Assembly (NCBI RefSeq): GCF_040536835.1
Contig: NZ_CP159578.1
Span: forward strand, 186,001 to 250,000
Length of the DNA: 64,000 nucleotides
Reading direction: 5' to 3'
Origin: Salinicola endophyticus
Lineage (GTDB): Bacteria; Pseudomonadota; Gammaproteobacteria; Pseudomonadales; Halomonadaceae
The notes beneath the pieces are model-generated. The model saw nothing but the letters and a program-made list of their open reading frames with translations, made no database searches and was not told the origin of the DNA. The translations under genes and the position numbers were made by a program. Positions 46,302-55,966 of the stretch are shown one piece after another (position 1 is the stretch's first letter; every line of letters begins with the position of its first letter).

Positions 46302-46922
46302 ATGAACTCGACTTCTGCCAAGCGCGACGAGCAGCGCTCCCGCGGCGGGTTTCTCGGGGCCCTGCTGGCGCTGGACCGGCTGCTGGGGCTGCTCGAACGC
46401 GTGGTGATCGGCGGCTGCATTCTGGCCATGGCGCTGTTGATGAGCGCCCATGTGGTCGGCAACCTGCTGTTCAGCCAGGGCATCGCCGGCACCTACGAGA
46501 TCACCGAAATGCTGATCGTGGTGATCACCTTCGTCGGGGTGAGTTACGCCGCCCGTCACGCCCGCCACATCAGCATGTCCGCGATCTACGACCAGCTCGG
46601 GGGGCGCGCGCGCAAGGCGCTGCTGATCGTGATCTCGCTGGGCACGGCGCTGTTGATGTTCTACTTCTGCTTCAAGTCTTTCGAGTACGTGGTGGCGCTG
46701 CACGATCGTGGTCGCACCAGCGCGGCGCTGCACATTCCCTTCTGGATGGTCTATACCGCGCTGCCGATCGGCTTCTTGCTGGCGGGTATCCAGTACGTGC
46801 TCACCGCGCTGCGCAACATGATCAGTCCCGGCGTGTGGCGCTCGCTCACCGAGCGTGAAGGCTACGACGACAGCGTGCTGGACGACGCGGCCGCCGAGCG
46901 CGCCGCCGACACCCAACCGTGA
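46302..46922 (+). CDS. TRAP transporter small permease (DctQ type)
   Basis: 206 residues, four hydrophobic segments. VIGGCILAMALLMSAHVVGN, GTYEITEMLIVVITFVGVSYAARHARHISMS and IPFWMVYTALPIGFLL are characteristic. It forms the inner-membrane complex with the large permease. ATG 46302 follows AAGGACAAC; the frame is open upstream without similarity. It precedes dctM by 88 bases. The binding-protein gene lies beyond dctM on the opposite strand. Confidence 0.9.
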   Translation: MNSTSAKRDEQRSRGGFLGALLALDRLLGLLERVVIGGCILAMALLMSAHVVGNLLFSQGIAGTYEITEMLIVVITFVGVSYAARHARHISMSAIYDQLGGRARKALLIVISLGTALLMFYFCFKSFEYVVALHDRGRTSAALHIPFWMVYTALPIGFLLAGIQYVLTALRNMISPGVWRSLTEREGYDDSVLDDAAAERAADTQP

Positions 46923-47010
46923 GGGTGGCGGGGCAGGGCCGTATCATCCGACGGCTGACGCCACCAACGAAGACCACGCCAATAAAGACAATCGAAGAAG
47001 GATGCCTCTC

Positions 47011-48294
47011 ATGCTGATGGGATTGGGCTTGATCATGCTGGTGCTGCTCCTGCTGGGCTTTCCCATGATGGTGCCACTGGCGGCCGGTACGCTTTACATG
47101 ATGTTCACCGGCATGACGTTCTTCGGCCCCGATCAGGCGGTCAGCTGGATGATCAGCGGGGTCGGCAGCTGGGTGCTGGCGGCGGTGCCGATGTTCATCT
47201 TCGCCGCGGATATCCTGACCAAGGGGCACACCGCCAATCGCCTGCTCGACGTGGTCGATGCCTTCACCCGGCATCTGCGCGGCGGGCTGCCGATTACCAC
47301 CGCGGCCTCCTGTGCACTGTTCGGCGCGGTCTCCGGCTCGACCCAGGCGACGGTGGTGGCGATGGGCGGGCCGATGCGCCCGCGCCTGTTGAAAAAGGGC
47401 TATTCGGACGACTTCACCCTGGCACTGATCATCAATGCCAGCGACATCGCGCTGCTGATCCCGCCGAGTATCGGCTTCATCATCTACGGCGTGGCGATGC
47501 AGACCTCGATCGGCGATCTGTTCCTCGCCGGCATTCTGCCGGGGCTGTTGATCCTGATGCTGTTCGCGGTCTACTGCTGGATCGACTCGCGGGTCAAGGG
47601 TATCGACCCCGAGCCCAGGGCGAGCTGGGGCGAGCGTGCCCGGGCGCTGAAGCGGGTGATCCTGCCCATGGGCTTCCCGCTGCTGGTGGTGGGCGGCATC
47701 TACGGTGGCTTCTTCAGCGCGGTCGAGGCGTCGGCGGTGGCGGTGGCCTATGCGCTGCTGCTGGAGGTGGTGATCTACCGCCAGGTGTCGATCCGGGATC
47801 TCGGCAGCATCGCCCTCTCCACCGGTCTGATCACCGCGGTGGTGTTCATCCTGGTGGCGATCGGTGCCGCCTTCTCCCAGGCGCTGGCGACCGCCGGGGT
47901 GCCGAATCAGATCCTCGGGCCACTGATCGACTCGATCGGCGACAATCAGTTCCTGGCGCTGTCGCTGATCGCCGCGGCGTTCTTCGTCGGCTGCATGTTC
48001 GTCGATCCGATCGTGGTGATCCTGATCCTGGTGCCGATCTTCAAGCCGCTGGTGCAGTCCGCCGGTCTCGACCCGATCCATGTCGGCGTGATCGTCACCC
48101 TGCAGGCGGCGATCGGCTCGGCGACGCCGCCCTTCGGCTGCGATATCTTCACCGCCATCGCGGTGTTCCGGCGCCCCTATATCGACGTGATCCGCGGCAC
48201 GCCGCCGTTCATCGTCATCCTGCTGCTGGCGACGCTGATCCTGATCGCCTTCCCCGAGATCTCGCTGCTGCTGCCGTCGCTGGGCGGCGACTAG
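47011..48294 (+). CDS. TRAP transporter large permease (DctM type)
   Basis: 427 residues from ATG 47011, about twelve hydrophobic segments, usual DctM length. GLGLIMLVLLLLGFPMMVPLAAG, MFIFAADILTKGHTANRLLD, and LIINASDIALLIPPSIGFIIYG are conserved. ATG 47002 is also possible, but GAAGAAGG gives better spacing for 47011. Import is sodium-driven and needs a periplasmic binding protein. The likely partner, dctP, is at 48432-49475 facing it. Confidence 0.93.
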   Translation: MLMGLGLIMLVLLLLGFPMMVPLAAGTLYMMFTGMTFFGPDQAVSWMISGVGSWVLAAVPMFIFAADILTKGHTANRLLDVVDAFTRHLRGGLPITTAASCALFGAVSGSTQATVVAMGGPMRPRLLKKGYSDDFTLALIINASDIALLIPPSIGFIIYGVAMQTSIGDLFLAGILPGLLILMLFAVYCWIDSRVKGIDPEPRASWGERARALKRVILPMGFPLLVVGGIYGGFFSAVEASAVAVAYALLLEVVIYRQVSIRDLGSIALSTGLITAVVFILVAIGAAFSQALATAGVPNQILGPLIDSIGDNQFLALSLIAAAFFVGCMFVDPIVVILILVPIFKPLVQSAGLDPIHVGVIVTLQAAIGSATPPFGCDIFTAIAVFRRPYIDVIRGTPPFIVILLLATLILIAFPEISLLLPSLGGD

Positions 48295-48365
48295 CGCACC
48301 TAGGGAGCCAAGGGGGGCGCGCGTCCGGCGATCCCCCTGACGGAGCCAGCTAGACGAGACGGCAA

Positions 48366-48403
48366 GAAAAGCGCCCCGCCAGCATGATGCTGGCGGGGCG
48401 CTT
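48366..48403. terminator. Bidirectional terminator between dctM and dctP
   Basis: A perfect 15-bp stem (AAGCGCCCCGCCAGC, 48369-48383, with its complement at 48389-48403, loop ATGAT). On the minus strand it is followed by TTTTCTTG, so it ends dctP well; on the plus side the T-tract (CAGGTTTTGG) is weaker. Confidence 0.9.
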
Positions 48404-48431
48404 CAGGTTTTGGGTAGTTGGTGCGAGCGGC

Positions 48432-49475
48432 TCAGCTGCTCTGGCTGCCGTCGCCCGACTTGTCGCCGCGCGCCTTCTCCTGCTCGAGCAGGATGTCCAG
48501 TGCCTTGCCGCCACGCTCGCCGACCATATTGACGAAGTCGTCGCGGATCGGCTTGGCGAGCTTGCGGAACTCGTCGCGCTGCGCCTGATCGAGACGAATG
48601 ATCTTGATGTCACTCTTCTCCTCGATGGTCTTCAGACGATCCTGGTTGAGCTGCTTCTGGATCTCGTCACCTTTCTTGACCATCTCGTGGATGGTGGCGT
48701 CGAGCAGCTGGCGCTGGTCGTCGGAGAGAGCGTCATACCAATCTTCGTTGGCGATCAGGTTGGCGATGAACTGCGACTGCTCGGCGAAGATCATGTAGTC
48801 CTGAACTTCGTAGAAACCCATGTTCTCGTGGGCCCAGACCGGCTGGATATTGCCCTCGGCCTGGCCCTGCTGCAGGGCGCTGTAGAGCTCGCCGTAAGCG
48901 ATGGTGATGGGCGAGGCGCCGTAGGCCTGATAGGTCGCGCGCAGCAGGCTGTTGTCCATCACCCGGATCTGTAGCCCCTTCATGTCCGCCGGGGTATGGA
49001 TGGCCTTGTTGGCGGTCCACACCTGGTAGCCCTCGGGCAGTGCCGCCAGCGGCACCAGGTCGCGTGTGCGGAACGACTGCTGCCAGGCGTCGCTCTTCAT
49101 GAAGGCGTCGGAGTTGAGAATCTCGGCCGTCTCCAACTGGTCGTTGGGCATGACGTAGTTGAGACTCATCAGCTGGCTCTCGGGTACCGTGCCGCCGAGG
49201 AAGCCCGAGCCGAAGGAGAGCGGGATGGAGCCGTTCTGAATGGCATCGTAGAGCGTCGAGTAGCTCGAGCCCCAGACGCCGTAGGGCAGGATCTGTACGG
49301 TAATGTCACCGTCGCTCTTCTTTTCGATGAGCTGTTTGAAAGCCTGTGCGTATTCGTACTGCACGCTGCCTTCCGTCTCTTCGAGGCCGAATCGCCAGGT
49401 GTCGGCGAGGGCGACCGAAGCGCTGCCCATCATGCTCAGGGCCAGAATGCCGGTGGCGATATGTCGCGTCTGCAT
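48432..49475 (-). CDS. TRAP transporter solute-binding protein (DctP type)
   Basis: 347 residues. It has a signal peptide (MQTRHIATGILALSMMGSASVALA), then the DctP fold: WRFGLEETEGSVQYEYAQAFK, the ligand-contact strand LKGLQIRVMDNSLLRATYQA with the conserved Arg, and QGQAEGNIQPVW. The ligand is probably a carboxylate; it cannot be named from sequence. It lies tail-to-tail with dctQM, so it has its own promoter in the 200-base gap upstream. Confidence 0.92.
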   Translation of the reverse strand: MQTRHIATGILALSMMGSASVALADTWRFGLEETEGSVQYEYAQAFKQLIEKKSDGDITVQILPYGVWGSSYSTLYDAIQNGSIPLSFGSGFLGGTVPESQLMSLNYVMPNDQLETAEILNSDAFMKSDAWQQSFRTRDLVPLAALPEGYQVWTANKAIHTPADMKGLQIRVMDNSLLRATYQAYGASPITIAYGELYSALQQGQAEGNIQPVWAHENMGFYEVQDYMIFAEQSQFIANLIANEDWYDALSDDQRQLLDATIHEMVKKGDEIQKQLNQDRLKTIEEKSDIKIIRLDQAQRDEFRKLAKPIRDDFVNMVGERGGKALDILLEQEKARGDKSGDGSQSS

Positions 49476-49675
49476 ACGGATACCTCTAGTAGGTCGTTGT
49501 ATTTAATCGTTCTTTCAATCCCATTTCAGAAGATAACAGGAAGCCCGAAGTGTCAAATCGCGTGACGCGATGATGGCTTCCCGTGATCGCGCTGTTTCAC
49601 TGTATCACGTTAGCCGCTATCTGCCGGTCGTGCCCGGCGACGGCCACCGGGTCGCCAGGTGACCCGAACCCGGTA

Positions 49676-50521
49676 TCACCACCAGGCGTGGAAATGATGC
49701 GGCGGCCCCTTGCCCTGACCCACCTCGAGACGCTCGCCGGCTGCCAGCGCCGCGTGCAGCCACTGCTTGGCGGCCTCGATGGCGCGCTCGACCTGAGGCT
49801 GCGTCCGCGGCGTCGCGCGCTCGGCCGCCACGCTTGCCCGTGCCAGCTCGGCGGCGATCGCCGAGGAGAGCGCGCAGCCCGCGCCGTGCAGGTGGCGCGT
49901 CTCCAGCCGCGGCGCGTCCAGCCAGCGGCTGCCGTGGGGCGTCCACAACAGGTCGGGGCAGCGCGCCTGCGACAGATGGCCGCCCTTGAGCAGGCCATAG
50001 GGGGCGCCGAGTGCGGCCAGCTCGCCGAGCAGCGCCTCCATGTCCGCCGCCGAGCGCGGCGTATCGCGCCCGAGCAGGGCGGCGGCCTCCGGCAGGTTGG
50101 GGGTGATCACGTCGGCCAGCGGCACCAGGATATCGCGCACCGCCGCCAGCCCGGTGTCGTCGACCAGGCGGTCGCCGCTCTTGGCCACCATCACCGGGTC
50201 GAGCACGATCCAGCGCGGGCGCCGCGCGGCAAGCCCGGCGGCCAGGGTTTCGGCCACTTCGCGGCTGGCGACCATGCCGATCTTGACCGCGTCGATGGCG
50301 ACGTCGTCGAGCAGGTTGTCGAGCTGGGTGCGGATCATCGTCGCAGAGACCGGCTCGACCCGCGCGACGCCACAGGTATTCTGGGCGATGACTGCGGTGA
50401 TCACGCTGGTGGCATAGACGCCGAGGGCGGAAAAGGTCTTGATGTCGGCCTGCAGGCCGGCGCCGCCGGAGGGGTCGGAACCGGCGATGGTGAGGACGTT
50501 GGGCGGGCGGGAAAAAAGCAT
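49676..50521 (-). CDS. thiD: Hydroxymethylpyrimidine (phosphate) kinase
   Basis: 281 residues. The N-terminus NVLTIAGSDPSGGAGLQADIK contains the substrate-binding motif, ALGVYATSVITAVIAQNT follows, and GAGCALSSAIAAELA is the anion-hole motif with the catalytic Cys/Gly region. It phosphorylates HMP and HMP-P for thiamin. Start ATG 50521; an in-frame TTG at 50536 adds five residues. The C-terminal tail is His-rich (GKGPPHHFHAWW). Confidence 0.93.
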   Translation of the reverse strand: MLFSRPPNVLTIAGSDPSGGAGLQADIKTFSALGVYATSVITAVIAQNTCGVARVEPVSATMIRTQLDNLLDDVAIDAVKIGMVASREVAETLAAGLAARRPRWIVLDPVMVAKSGDRLVDDTGLAAVRDILVPLADVITPNLPEAAALLGRDTPRSAADMEALLGELAALGAPYGLLKGGHLSQARCPDLLWTPHGSRWLDAPRLETRHLHGAGCALSSAIAAELARASVAAERATPRTQPQVERAIEAAKQWLHAALAAGERLEVGQGKGPPHHFHAWW

Positions 50522-50891
50522 GTCGGGTCGTTGCAACAGTGGCTAAAAGGACTAGCCTAAGGTAAAGCAAAGCGCCGCACGGCCGATAGATAGCTCGCTG
50601 CTAGATCGTTCGCCGCACGGTCCGCTGCCGCGACAGAGCGTCGTCGCTGCCATGGGCTTCATCATGATGCCTATCGTGGACATGGCGCTTGTTTTAGAGC
50701 GATTGCCGGGTCGTTTGCGCGGCCTTTTGAAAGTTTTGCAATTGGACGAATTAGCAAGCTGACGGCGCATGGGAATAGGCGTAAAGTAGTAAAATTACGA
50801 ATACGCATCCGCGCGTCGAAGCGTCGTTCTGTCAGCCGTCTTGTCTCGTCAGCGCCCGCAGGCGCCGCGGGATCACCGTGTGAGGGAGCAC
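50522..50891. other. Intergenic region upstream of the nuo operon (370 bases)
   Basis: No gene supported. The right half holds an AT-rich stretch (TTTTGAAAGTTTTGCAATTGG and GTAAAGTAGTAAAATTACG) that probably carries the nuo promoter, but no sure -35/-10 pair or ArcA/FNR site was fixed. CGCCGCACGG occurs twice near 50570-50630. The nuoA ribosome site is GAGGGAGCAC. Confidence 0.5.
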
Positions 50892-51347
50892 ATGTCCGAC
50901 CAAGTCACCGCCTGGATCGCTGAATATTGGGCCACGGGGTTGTTCGTGGTCGCGGTCATTGCACTGTGTGGCTTCATGATCGGCGCCGCCAGCCTGCTCG
51001 GCGGCAAGAGTCACGGACGCAGCAAGTCCCTCCCGTTCGAGTCCGGCATCGTCGGTGCCGGCAGCGCGCGCCAGCGCTTCTCGGTCAAGTTCTACCTCGT
51101 CGCCATGCTCTTCGTGATCTTCGATATCGAGGCCGTCTACCTGTTCGGCTGGGCCGTCTCCGTGCGTGAGGTGGGCTGGACGGGATTCGCCGGGGCGGCG
51201 GTATTCATCCTCATTCTACTGGCAGGCCTGGTCTATGACGCCCGCGTCGGCGCACTCGACTGGGCGCCGCGCAAGCGCGGGCGCGAAGACGCGCCGCGTG
51301 CGCGTGAACTGGCTGCCGTTCCCGGTGCCGAGCGCCATGCGCGCTGA
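50892..51347 (+). CDS. nuoA: NADH-quinone oxidoreductase subunit A
   Basis: 151 residues and three membrane helices. [37 protein letters not shown] is the conserved signature across helices two and three, with the acidic pair in FDIEA. NuoA is a core membrane-arm subunit that helps couple quinone reduction to proton pumping. The C-terminal 35 residues are a charged tail longer than in E. coli. First gene of the operon; 116 bases separate it from nuoB. ATG 50892 follows GAGGGAGCAC. Confidence 0.95.
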   Translation: MSDQVTAWIAEYWATGLFVVAVIALCGFMIGAASLLGGKSHGRSKSLPFESGIVGAGSARQRFSVKFYLVAMLFVIFDIEAVYLFGWAVSVREVGWTGFAGAAVFILILLAGLVYDARVGALDWAPRKRGREDAPRARELAAVPGAERHAR

Positions 51348-51463
51348 CCCGGGCGAGAACGACCGCATGAACGGTCGTCGATCAACGATTATTCGGCATG
51401 CCGGCGTCCTGACCGGCCGACATGCCCATGACCGCTACTTTATCCGGCTTGTCGAGGCTGACC

Positions 51464-52141
51464 ATGCAATACACCCTGACCCGAGCGGAGGGAGGCGACA
51501 ACGCGTCTGATCGCTATCCCCTCGATCAACGCCAACGCGTCGACGACCCCATGCGCGAACAGGTTCATCGCAACGTGTTCATGGGCAAGCTCGAAGACGT
51601 GCTCAACTCGGCGGTGAACTGGGGCCGCAAGAACTCGCTGTGGCCCTACAACTTCGGTCTCTCCTGCTGCTACGTGGAGATGACCACGGCGTTCACCGCG
51701 CCCCACGACGTCGCCCGCTTCGGCGCCGAGGTCATTCGTGCCTCCCCGCGTCAGGCCGACTTCATGGTCATCGCCGGCACCTGCTTCATCAAGATGGCCC
51801 CCGTCATCCAGCAGCTCTACGACCAGATGCTCGAACCCAAGTGGGTCATCTCGATGGGCTCCTGCGCCAATTCCGGTGGTATGTACGACATCTATTCGGT
51901 GGTTCAGGGCGTCGACAAGTTCCTGCCCATCGACGTCTACGTGCCCGGCTGCCCGCCGCGGCCGGAGGCCTTCCTGCAGGGGCTGCAGTTGCTCCAAGAC
52001 TCGATTCAGGAGGAGCGGCGGCCGCTCTCCTGGGTGGTCGGCGACCAGGGCGTCTACCGCGCGGAGATGCCCTCTCAGCGCGAGAAGCATCGCGACCGGC
52101 GGATTGCGGTCAAGGAGCTGCGGACCCCGGACGGCATCTAG
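51464..52141 (+). CDS. nuoB: NADH-quinone oxidoreductase subunit B
   Basis: 225 residues. [13 protein letters not shown] aligns with the E. coli start (MDYTLTR), so ATG 51464 is used rather than earlier in-frame codons at 51422. Fe-S cluster N2 ligands are in [17 protein letters not shown] and PGCPPRPEA. It transfers electrons from cluster N2 to quinone together with the NuoD part. A 133-base gap precedes nuoCD. Confidence 0.97.
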   Translation: MQYTLTRAEGGDNASDRYPLDQRQRVDDPMREQVHRNVFMGKLEDVLNSAVNWGRKNSLWPYNFGLSCCYVEMTTAFTAPHDVARFGAEVIRASPRQADFMVIAGTCFIKMAPVIQQLYDQMLEPKWVISMGSCANSGGMYDIYSVVQGVDKFLPIDVYVPGCPPRPEAFLQGLQLLQDSIQEERRPLSWVVGDQGVYRAEMPSQREKHRDRRIAVKELRTPDGI

Positions 52142-52274
52142 GCAACGCCTGGCGTGCAGCACTGACGCTGTTTTTCGTGGCCATTGCCGGAGGTATCAGG
52201 CTGTCGAGCGCAGGCAGCTGATAGACACCTTCCGAGATGACCGTTGGTTGATTTATTGACCGGGACCGCCTGCC

Positions 52275-54056
52275 ATGACCGCAGCCGATGACACCATGAA
52301 TTCCCGTGCCGCCGCGCCCGCCGCCGACGTAGTGGCGGAGCTTTGCCGGCACTTCGGCGATGCCGTGTTCACGCCGCAGGAGACGCTCACCGGCATGCCG
52401 GTGGTATGGGTCGCCCGTGAGCGCCTGCGCGAAGTGCTCGACCGCCTGCGCCGGCTCGACGGGCCGTTCTCGATGCTCTTCGATCTGAGCGCGGTCGACG
52501 AGCGCCTGCGCACCCACCGCCGCGGCCTGCCGCCGGCGGACTTCACCGTCTTCTACCAGCTGCTCTCGGTGGAGCGTAACGCCGACATCATGCTCAAGGT
52601 GGCGCTCTCCGAGCGCGATCTGACGCTACCCTCGATCAGCGATATCTTCCTCAACGCCAACTGGTACGAGCGCGAGGTCTTCGATCTCTTCGGTATCCAC
52701 TTCGGTGGCCACCCGCATCTGACCAGGATCATGATGCCGCCGACCTGGAGCGGACATCCGCTGCGTAAGGACTACTCCGCCCGTGCCACCGAGTTCGACC
52801 CCTACACCTTGACCGTCAAGGGCCAGGAGGTGGAGCAGGAGGCGCTGCGCTTCGACCCCGAGGCGTGGGGCATGAAGCGCCAGGGCGAAGAGACCGAGTT
52901 CATGTTCCTGAACCTCGGGCCCAACCACCCCTCGGCCCACGGCGCCTTCCGCCTCGTGCTGCAGCTCGACGGCGAAGAGGTGGTCGACTGTGTGCCGGAC
53001 ATCGGCTATCACCACCGCGGCGCCGAGAAGATGGCCGAGCGCCAGTCGTGGCACAGCTTCATCCCCTATACCGACCGCATCGACTACACCGGCGGGGTGA
53101 TGAACAACCTGCCCTACGTGCTGGCGGTGGAGAAGCTGGCCGGCATTACCGTCACCGATCGCGCCAAGACCATCCGCGTGATGATGGCGGAGATGTTCCG
53201 CATCAACAGCCACCTGCTGTTCCTGGGCACCTACCTGCAGGATCTGGGGGCGATGACCCCGGTGTTCTTCACCTTCACCGACCGCCAGAAGGCCTACGAG
53301 GTGATCGAGGCGATCACCGGTTTCCGCATGCACCCGGCGTGGTACCGCATCGGCGGCACCGCCCACGACCTGCCGAAGGGTTGGGAGAAGCTGGTGCAGG
53401 GCTTTGTCGACTGGATGCCCAAGCGTCTGGCCGAGTACGAGAAGGCGATGATGGAGAACGCCATCGTGCGCGACCGCACCCGCTTCGTCGCCGCCTTCAA
53501 TACCCGCGATGCACTCGACTGGGGCGTTACCGGCCCCAACCTGCGCGCCACCGGGCTCGACTTCGACCTGCGCAAGAAGCGCCCCTACTCCGGCTATGAG
53601 AACTTCGACTTCGAAGTGCCCACGGCGGCCAACGGCGACGCCTTCGATCGCGGCATGATGCGCATCGAAGAGATGCGCCAGAGCGTGCGCATCCTGCAGC
53701 AGTGCATCGATCACATGCCCGCCGGTGACTACAAGGCGGACCATCCGCTGACCACGCCGCCGCCGCGGGAGAAGATGCTGCAGCACATCGAGACCCTGAT
53801 CACCCACTTCCTGCAGGTCTCGTGGGGCCCGGTGCTGCCGGCCAACGAGTCGATGCAGATGATCGAGGCGACCAAGGGCATCAACAGCTACTACCTGACC
53901 AGCGACGGCAGCACCATGAGCTACCGCACGCGGATCCGCACGCCGAGCTTCCCCCATCTGCAGCAGATCCCGGCGGTGATGCGCGGCGGTTTCGTGCCGG
54001 ATCTGATCGCGCACCTGGGCAGTATCGACTTCGTCATGGCCGACGTGGATCGGTGA
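52275..54056 (+). CDS. nuoCD: NADH-quinone oxidoreductase fused subunit C/D
   Basis: 593 residues. The N-terminal 190 residues are NuoC ([26 protein letters not shown]); the rest is NuoD, a hydrogenase-like quinone-site subunit ([22 protein letters not shown], with the conserved His residues in the quinone cavity). Fusion of C and D is the gammaproteobacterial form. The C-terminus DFVMADVDR is family-typical. Ends 19 bases before nuoE. Confidence 0.97.
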   Translation: MTAADDTMNSRAAAPAADVVAELCRHFGDAVFTPQETLTGMPVVWVARERLREVLDRLRRLDGPFSMLFDLSAVDERLRTHRRGLPPADFTVFYQLLSVERNADIMLKVALSERDLTLPSISDIFLNANWYEREVFDLFGIHFGGHPHLTRIMMPPTWSGHPLRKDYSARATEFDPYTLTVKGQEVEQEALRFDPEAWGMKRQGEETEFMFLNLGPNHPSAHGAFRLVLQLDGEEVVDCVPDIGYHHRGAEKMAERQSWHSFIPYTDRIDYTGGVMNNLPYVLAVEKLAGITVTDRAKTIRVMMAEMFRINSHLLFLGTYLQDLGAMTPVFFTFTDRQKAYEVIEAITGFRMHPAWYRIGGTAHDLPKGWEKLVQGFVDWMPKRLAEYEKAMMENAIVRDRTRFVAAFNTRDALDWGVTGPNLRATGLDFDLRKKRPYSGYENFDFEVPTAANGDAFDRGMMRIEEMRQSVRILQQCIDHMPAGDYKADHPLTTPPPREKMLQHIETLITHFLQVSWGPVLPANESMQMIEATKGINSYYLTSDGSTMSYRTRIRTPSFPHLQQIPAVMRGGFVPDLIAHLGSIDFVMADVDR

Positions 54057-54075
54057 GGCCGCTGGAGAGACCGTT

Positions 54076-54579
54076 ATGACGCAAAACACAGCCACCATCG
54101 CCAGCGACGCCTTCGTTCTCGACCCCGCCGACCGTGCGGCGATCCTCGAGGAGCGTGCGCACTACCCCTATCCGCAGGCAGCCAGCATCGAGGCGCTCAA
54201 GATCGTGCAGAAGCGCCACGGCTACGTGCCCGACGGCGCCATCCCGGCGATCGCCGCGACCCTGGGCATCAAGGTCGCCGACGTCGAAGGCGTGGCCACC
54301 TTCTACAGCCTGATCTTCCGGCAGCCGGTGGGGCGCCACGTGATCCTGATCTGCGACAGCAGCTCGTGCTTTCTCACCGACTACGAGCAGCTGCGCGACG
54401 CGCTGATCGATCACCTCGGCATTCAGATGGGCCAGACCACGGCGGACGGGCGCTTCACCCTGCTGCCGGTGTGCTGCCTGGGGGCCTGCGACCGCGGGCC
54501 GACGCTGCTGATCGGCGAGGACCTGCACGGCCCGGTCACACCCGAGGCGCTGCCGGCGCTGCTGGAGGCCTACGCATGA
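54076..54579 (+). CDS. nuoE: NADH-quinone oxidoreductase subunit E
   Basis: 167 residues, thioredoxin-like. The [2Fe-2S] cluster N1a ligands are in ICDSSSCFL and [11 protein letters not shown], the usual C-x4-C and C-x3-C pairs. It is part of the NADH-oxidising peripheral arm. Start ATG 54076, 19 bases after the nuoCD stop. nuoF starts 31 bases after its stop. Confidence 0.96.
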   Translation: MTQNTATIASDAFVLDPADRAAILEERAHYPYPQAASIEALKIVQKRHGYVPDGAIPAIAATLGIKVADVEGVATFYSLIFRQPVGRHVILICDSSSCFLTDYEQLRDALIDHLGIQMGQTTADGRFTLLPVCCLGACDRGPTLLIGEDLHGPVTPEALPALLEAYA

Positions 54580-54610
54580 GCCCGATGCCCAAGACGCGGG
54601 AGAATCCGAG

Positions 54611-55951
54611 ATGAGCCGCATTCTGCAGCCGGCCAGCGAACGCCGTGCCGAGACCCATCCGCTGACCTGGCGCCTGCACGACGACGCAAGCCCGGTGCTG
54701 TTCGCCGAGTATCGCGACACCGGCGGCTACGCCGCGGTGACCAAGGCGCTGGAGCAGCACACCTACGAGAGCCTGACCACCGAGGTGAAGGGCGCCAACC
54801 TGCGCGGACGCGGTGGCGCTGGCTTCTCCGCCGGCATGAAGTGGAGCCTGACCGCCAAGGGCGATGACGTGCCGCGCGGCTATATCGTCTGCAACGCCGA
54901 CGAGATGGAGCCGGGAACGTTCAAGGATCGCCTGCTGATGGAGCAGCAGCCGCACCTGCTGATCGAAGGCATGATCCTGGCCGGCTACGCCAACCGCTCG
55001 AAGCAGGGCTATATCTTCCTGCGCGGCGAGTACCACCGCGCCGCCGCCTCGATCCTGCGTGCGCTCGACGACGCCCGCGCCGATGGCTGGCTGGGCAGTG
55101 ATGTGCGCGGCAGCGGCTGGGACTTCGATATCGCCCTGCACACCGGCGCCGGGCGCTACATCTGCGGCGAAGAGACCGCGCTGATCAACTCGCTGGAGGG
55201 CAAACGCGCCAACCCGCGGGCCAAACCGCCCTTCCCGGGGCAGTCCGGCGCCTGGGGGCTGCCCACCGTGGTCAACAACGTCGAGACCCTGTGCAACGTG
55301 CCGGGCATCGTCAACCACGGCGCCGACTGGTTCCAAGCGCTCTCCGGCGAGCGCAGCAGCGACGGCGGCACCAAGCTCTACGGCGCCTCGGGCAAGGTCC
55401 AGCGCCCGGGGCTGTGGGAGCTGCCGATGGGCACCACCGGGCGTGAGCTGTTCGAGCTCGCCGGGGGCATGCGCGATGGGCTCACGCTCAAGAGCTGGCT
55501 CCCCGGCGGTGGCAGTACCGGCTTCCTGCTGCCGGAGCACCTCGACCTGGCGCTCGATTTCGACACCATCGGCAAGACCGGCAGCCGCCTCGGCACCGGC
55601 TTGATCACCGTGGTCGCCGACGACCAGAGCATGGTCTCGCTGACGCGCAATCTGGAGGAGTTCTTCGCCCGCGAGTCCTGCGGCTGGTGCACCCCGTGCC
55701 GCGATGGCCTGCCGTGGAGTGTCAAGCTGCTGCGCGCGCTGGAGGCGGGCACGGGCGAGCCCGGCGATATCGAGCTGCTCGAGCAGATGGCGCGGGACCT
55801 TGGCCCCGGCAAGACCTTCTGCGCTCATGCGCCAGGCGCGGCGATGCCGCTTTCCTCGGCGATCCACTATTTCCGTGACGAGTTCGAGCGCGGCATCACC
55901 CGGCCCCGGGGCGAAGCGCACGCGGACCCGATTCCGGTCGGCAGCATCTAG
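54611..55951 (+). CDS. nuoF: NADH-quinone oxidoreductase subunit F
   Basis: 446 residues. NADH/FMN binding is in [17 protein letters not shown] and [17 protein letters not shown]; the N3 cluster ligands are in [12 protein letters not shown] plus a later Cys. NuoF is the NADH dehydrogenase entry site. ATG 54611 is preceded by GAGAATCCGAG. It has no obvious missing residues. A 15-base gap follows to nuoG. Confidence 0.97.
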   Translation: MSRILQPASERRAETHPLTWRLHDDASPVLFAEYRDTGGYAAVTKALEQHTYESLTTEVKGANLRGRGGAGFSAGMKWSLTAKGDDVPRGYIVCNADEMEPGTFKDRLLMEQQPHLLIEGMILAGYANRSKQGYIFLRGEYHRAAASILRALDDARADGWLGSDVRGSGWDFDIALHTGAGRYICGEETALINSLEGKRANPRAKPPFPGQSGAWGLPTVVNNVETLCNVPGIVNHGADWFQALSGERSSDGGTKLYGASGKVQRPGLWELPMGTTGRELFELAGGMRDGLTLKSWLPGGGSTGFLLPEHLDLALDFDTIGKTGSRLGTGLITVVADDQSMVSLTRNLEEFFARESCGWCTPCRDGLPWSVKLLRALEAGTGEPGDIELLEQMARDLGPGKTFCAHAPGAAMPLSSAIHYFRDEFERGITRPRGEAHADPIPVGSI

Positions 55952-55966
55952 GAGGCGCGTGACGCT

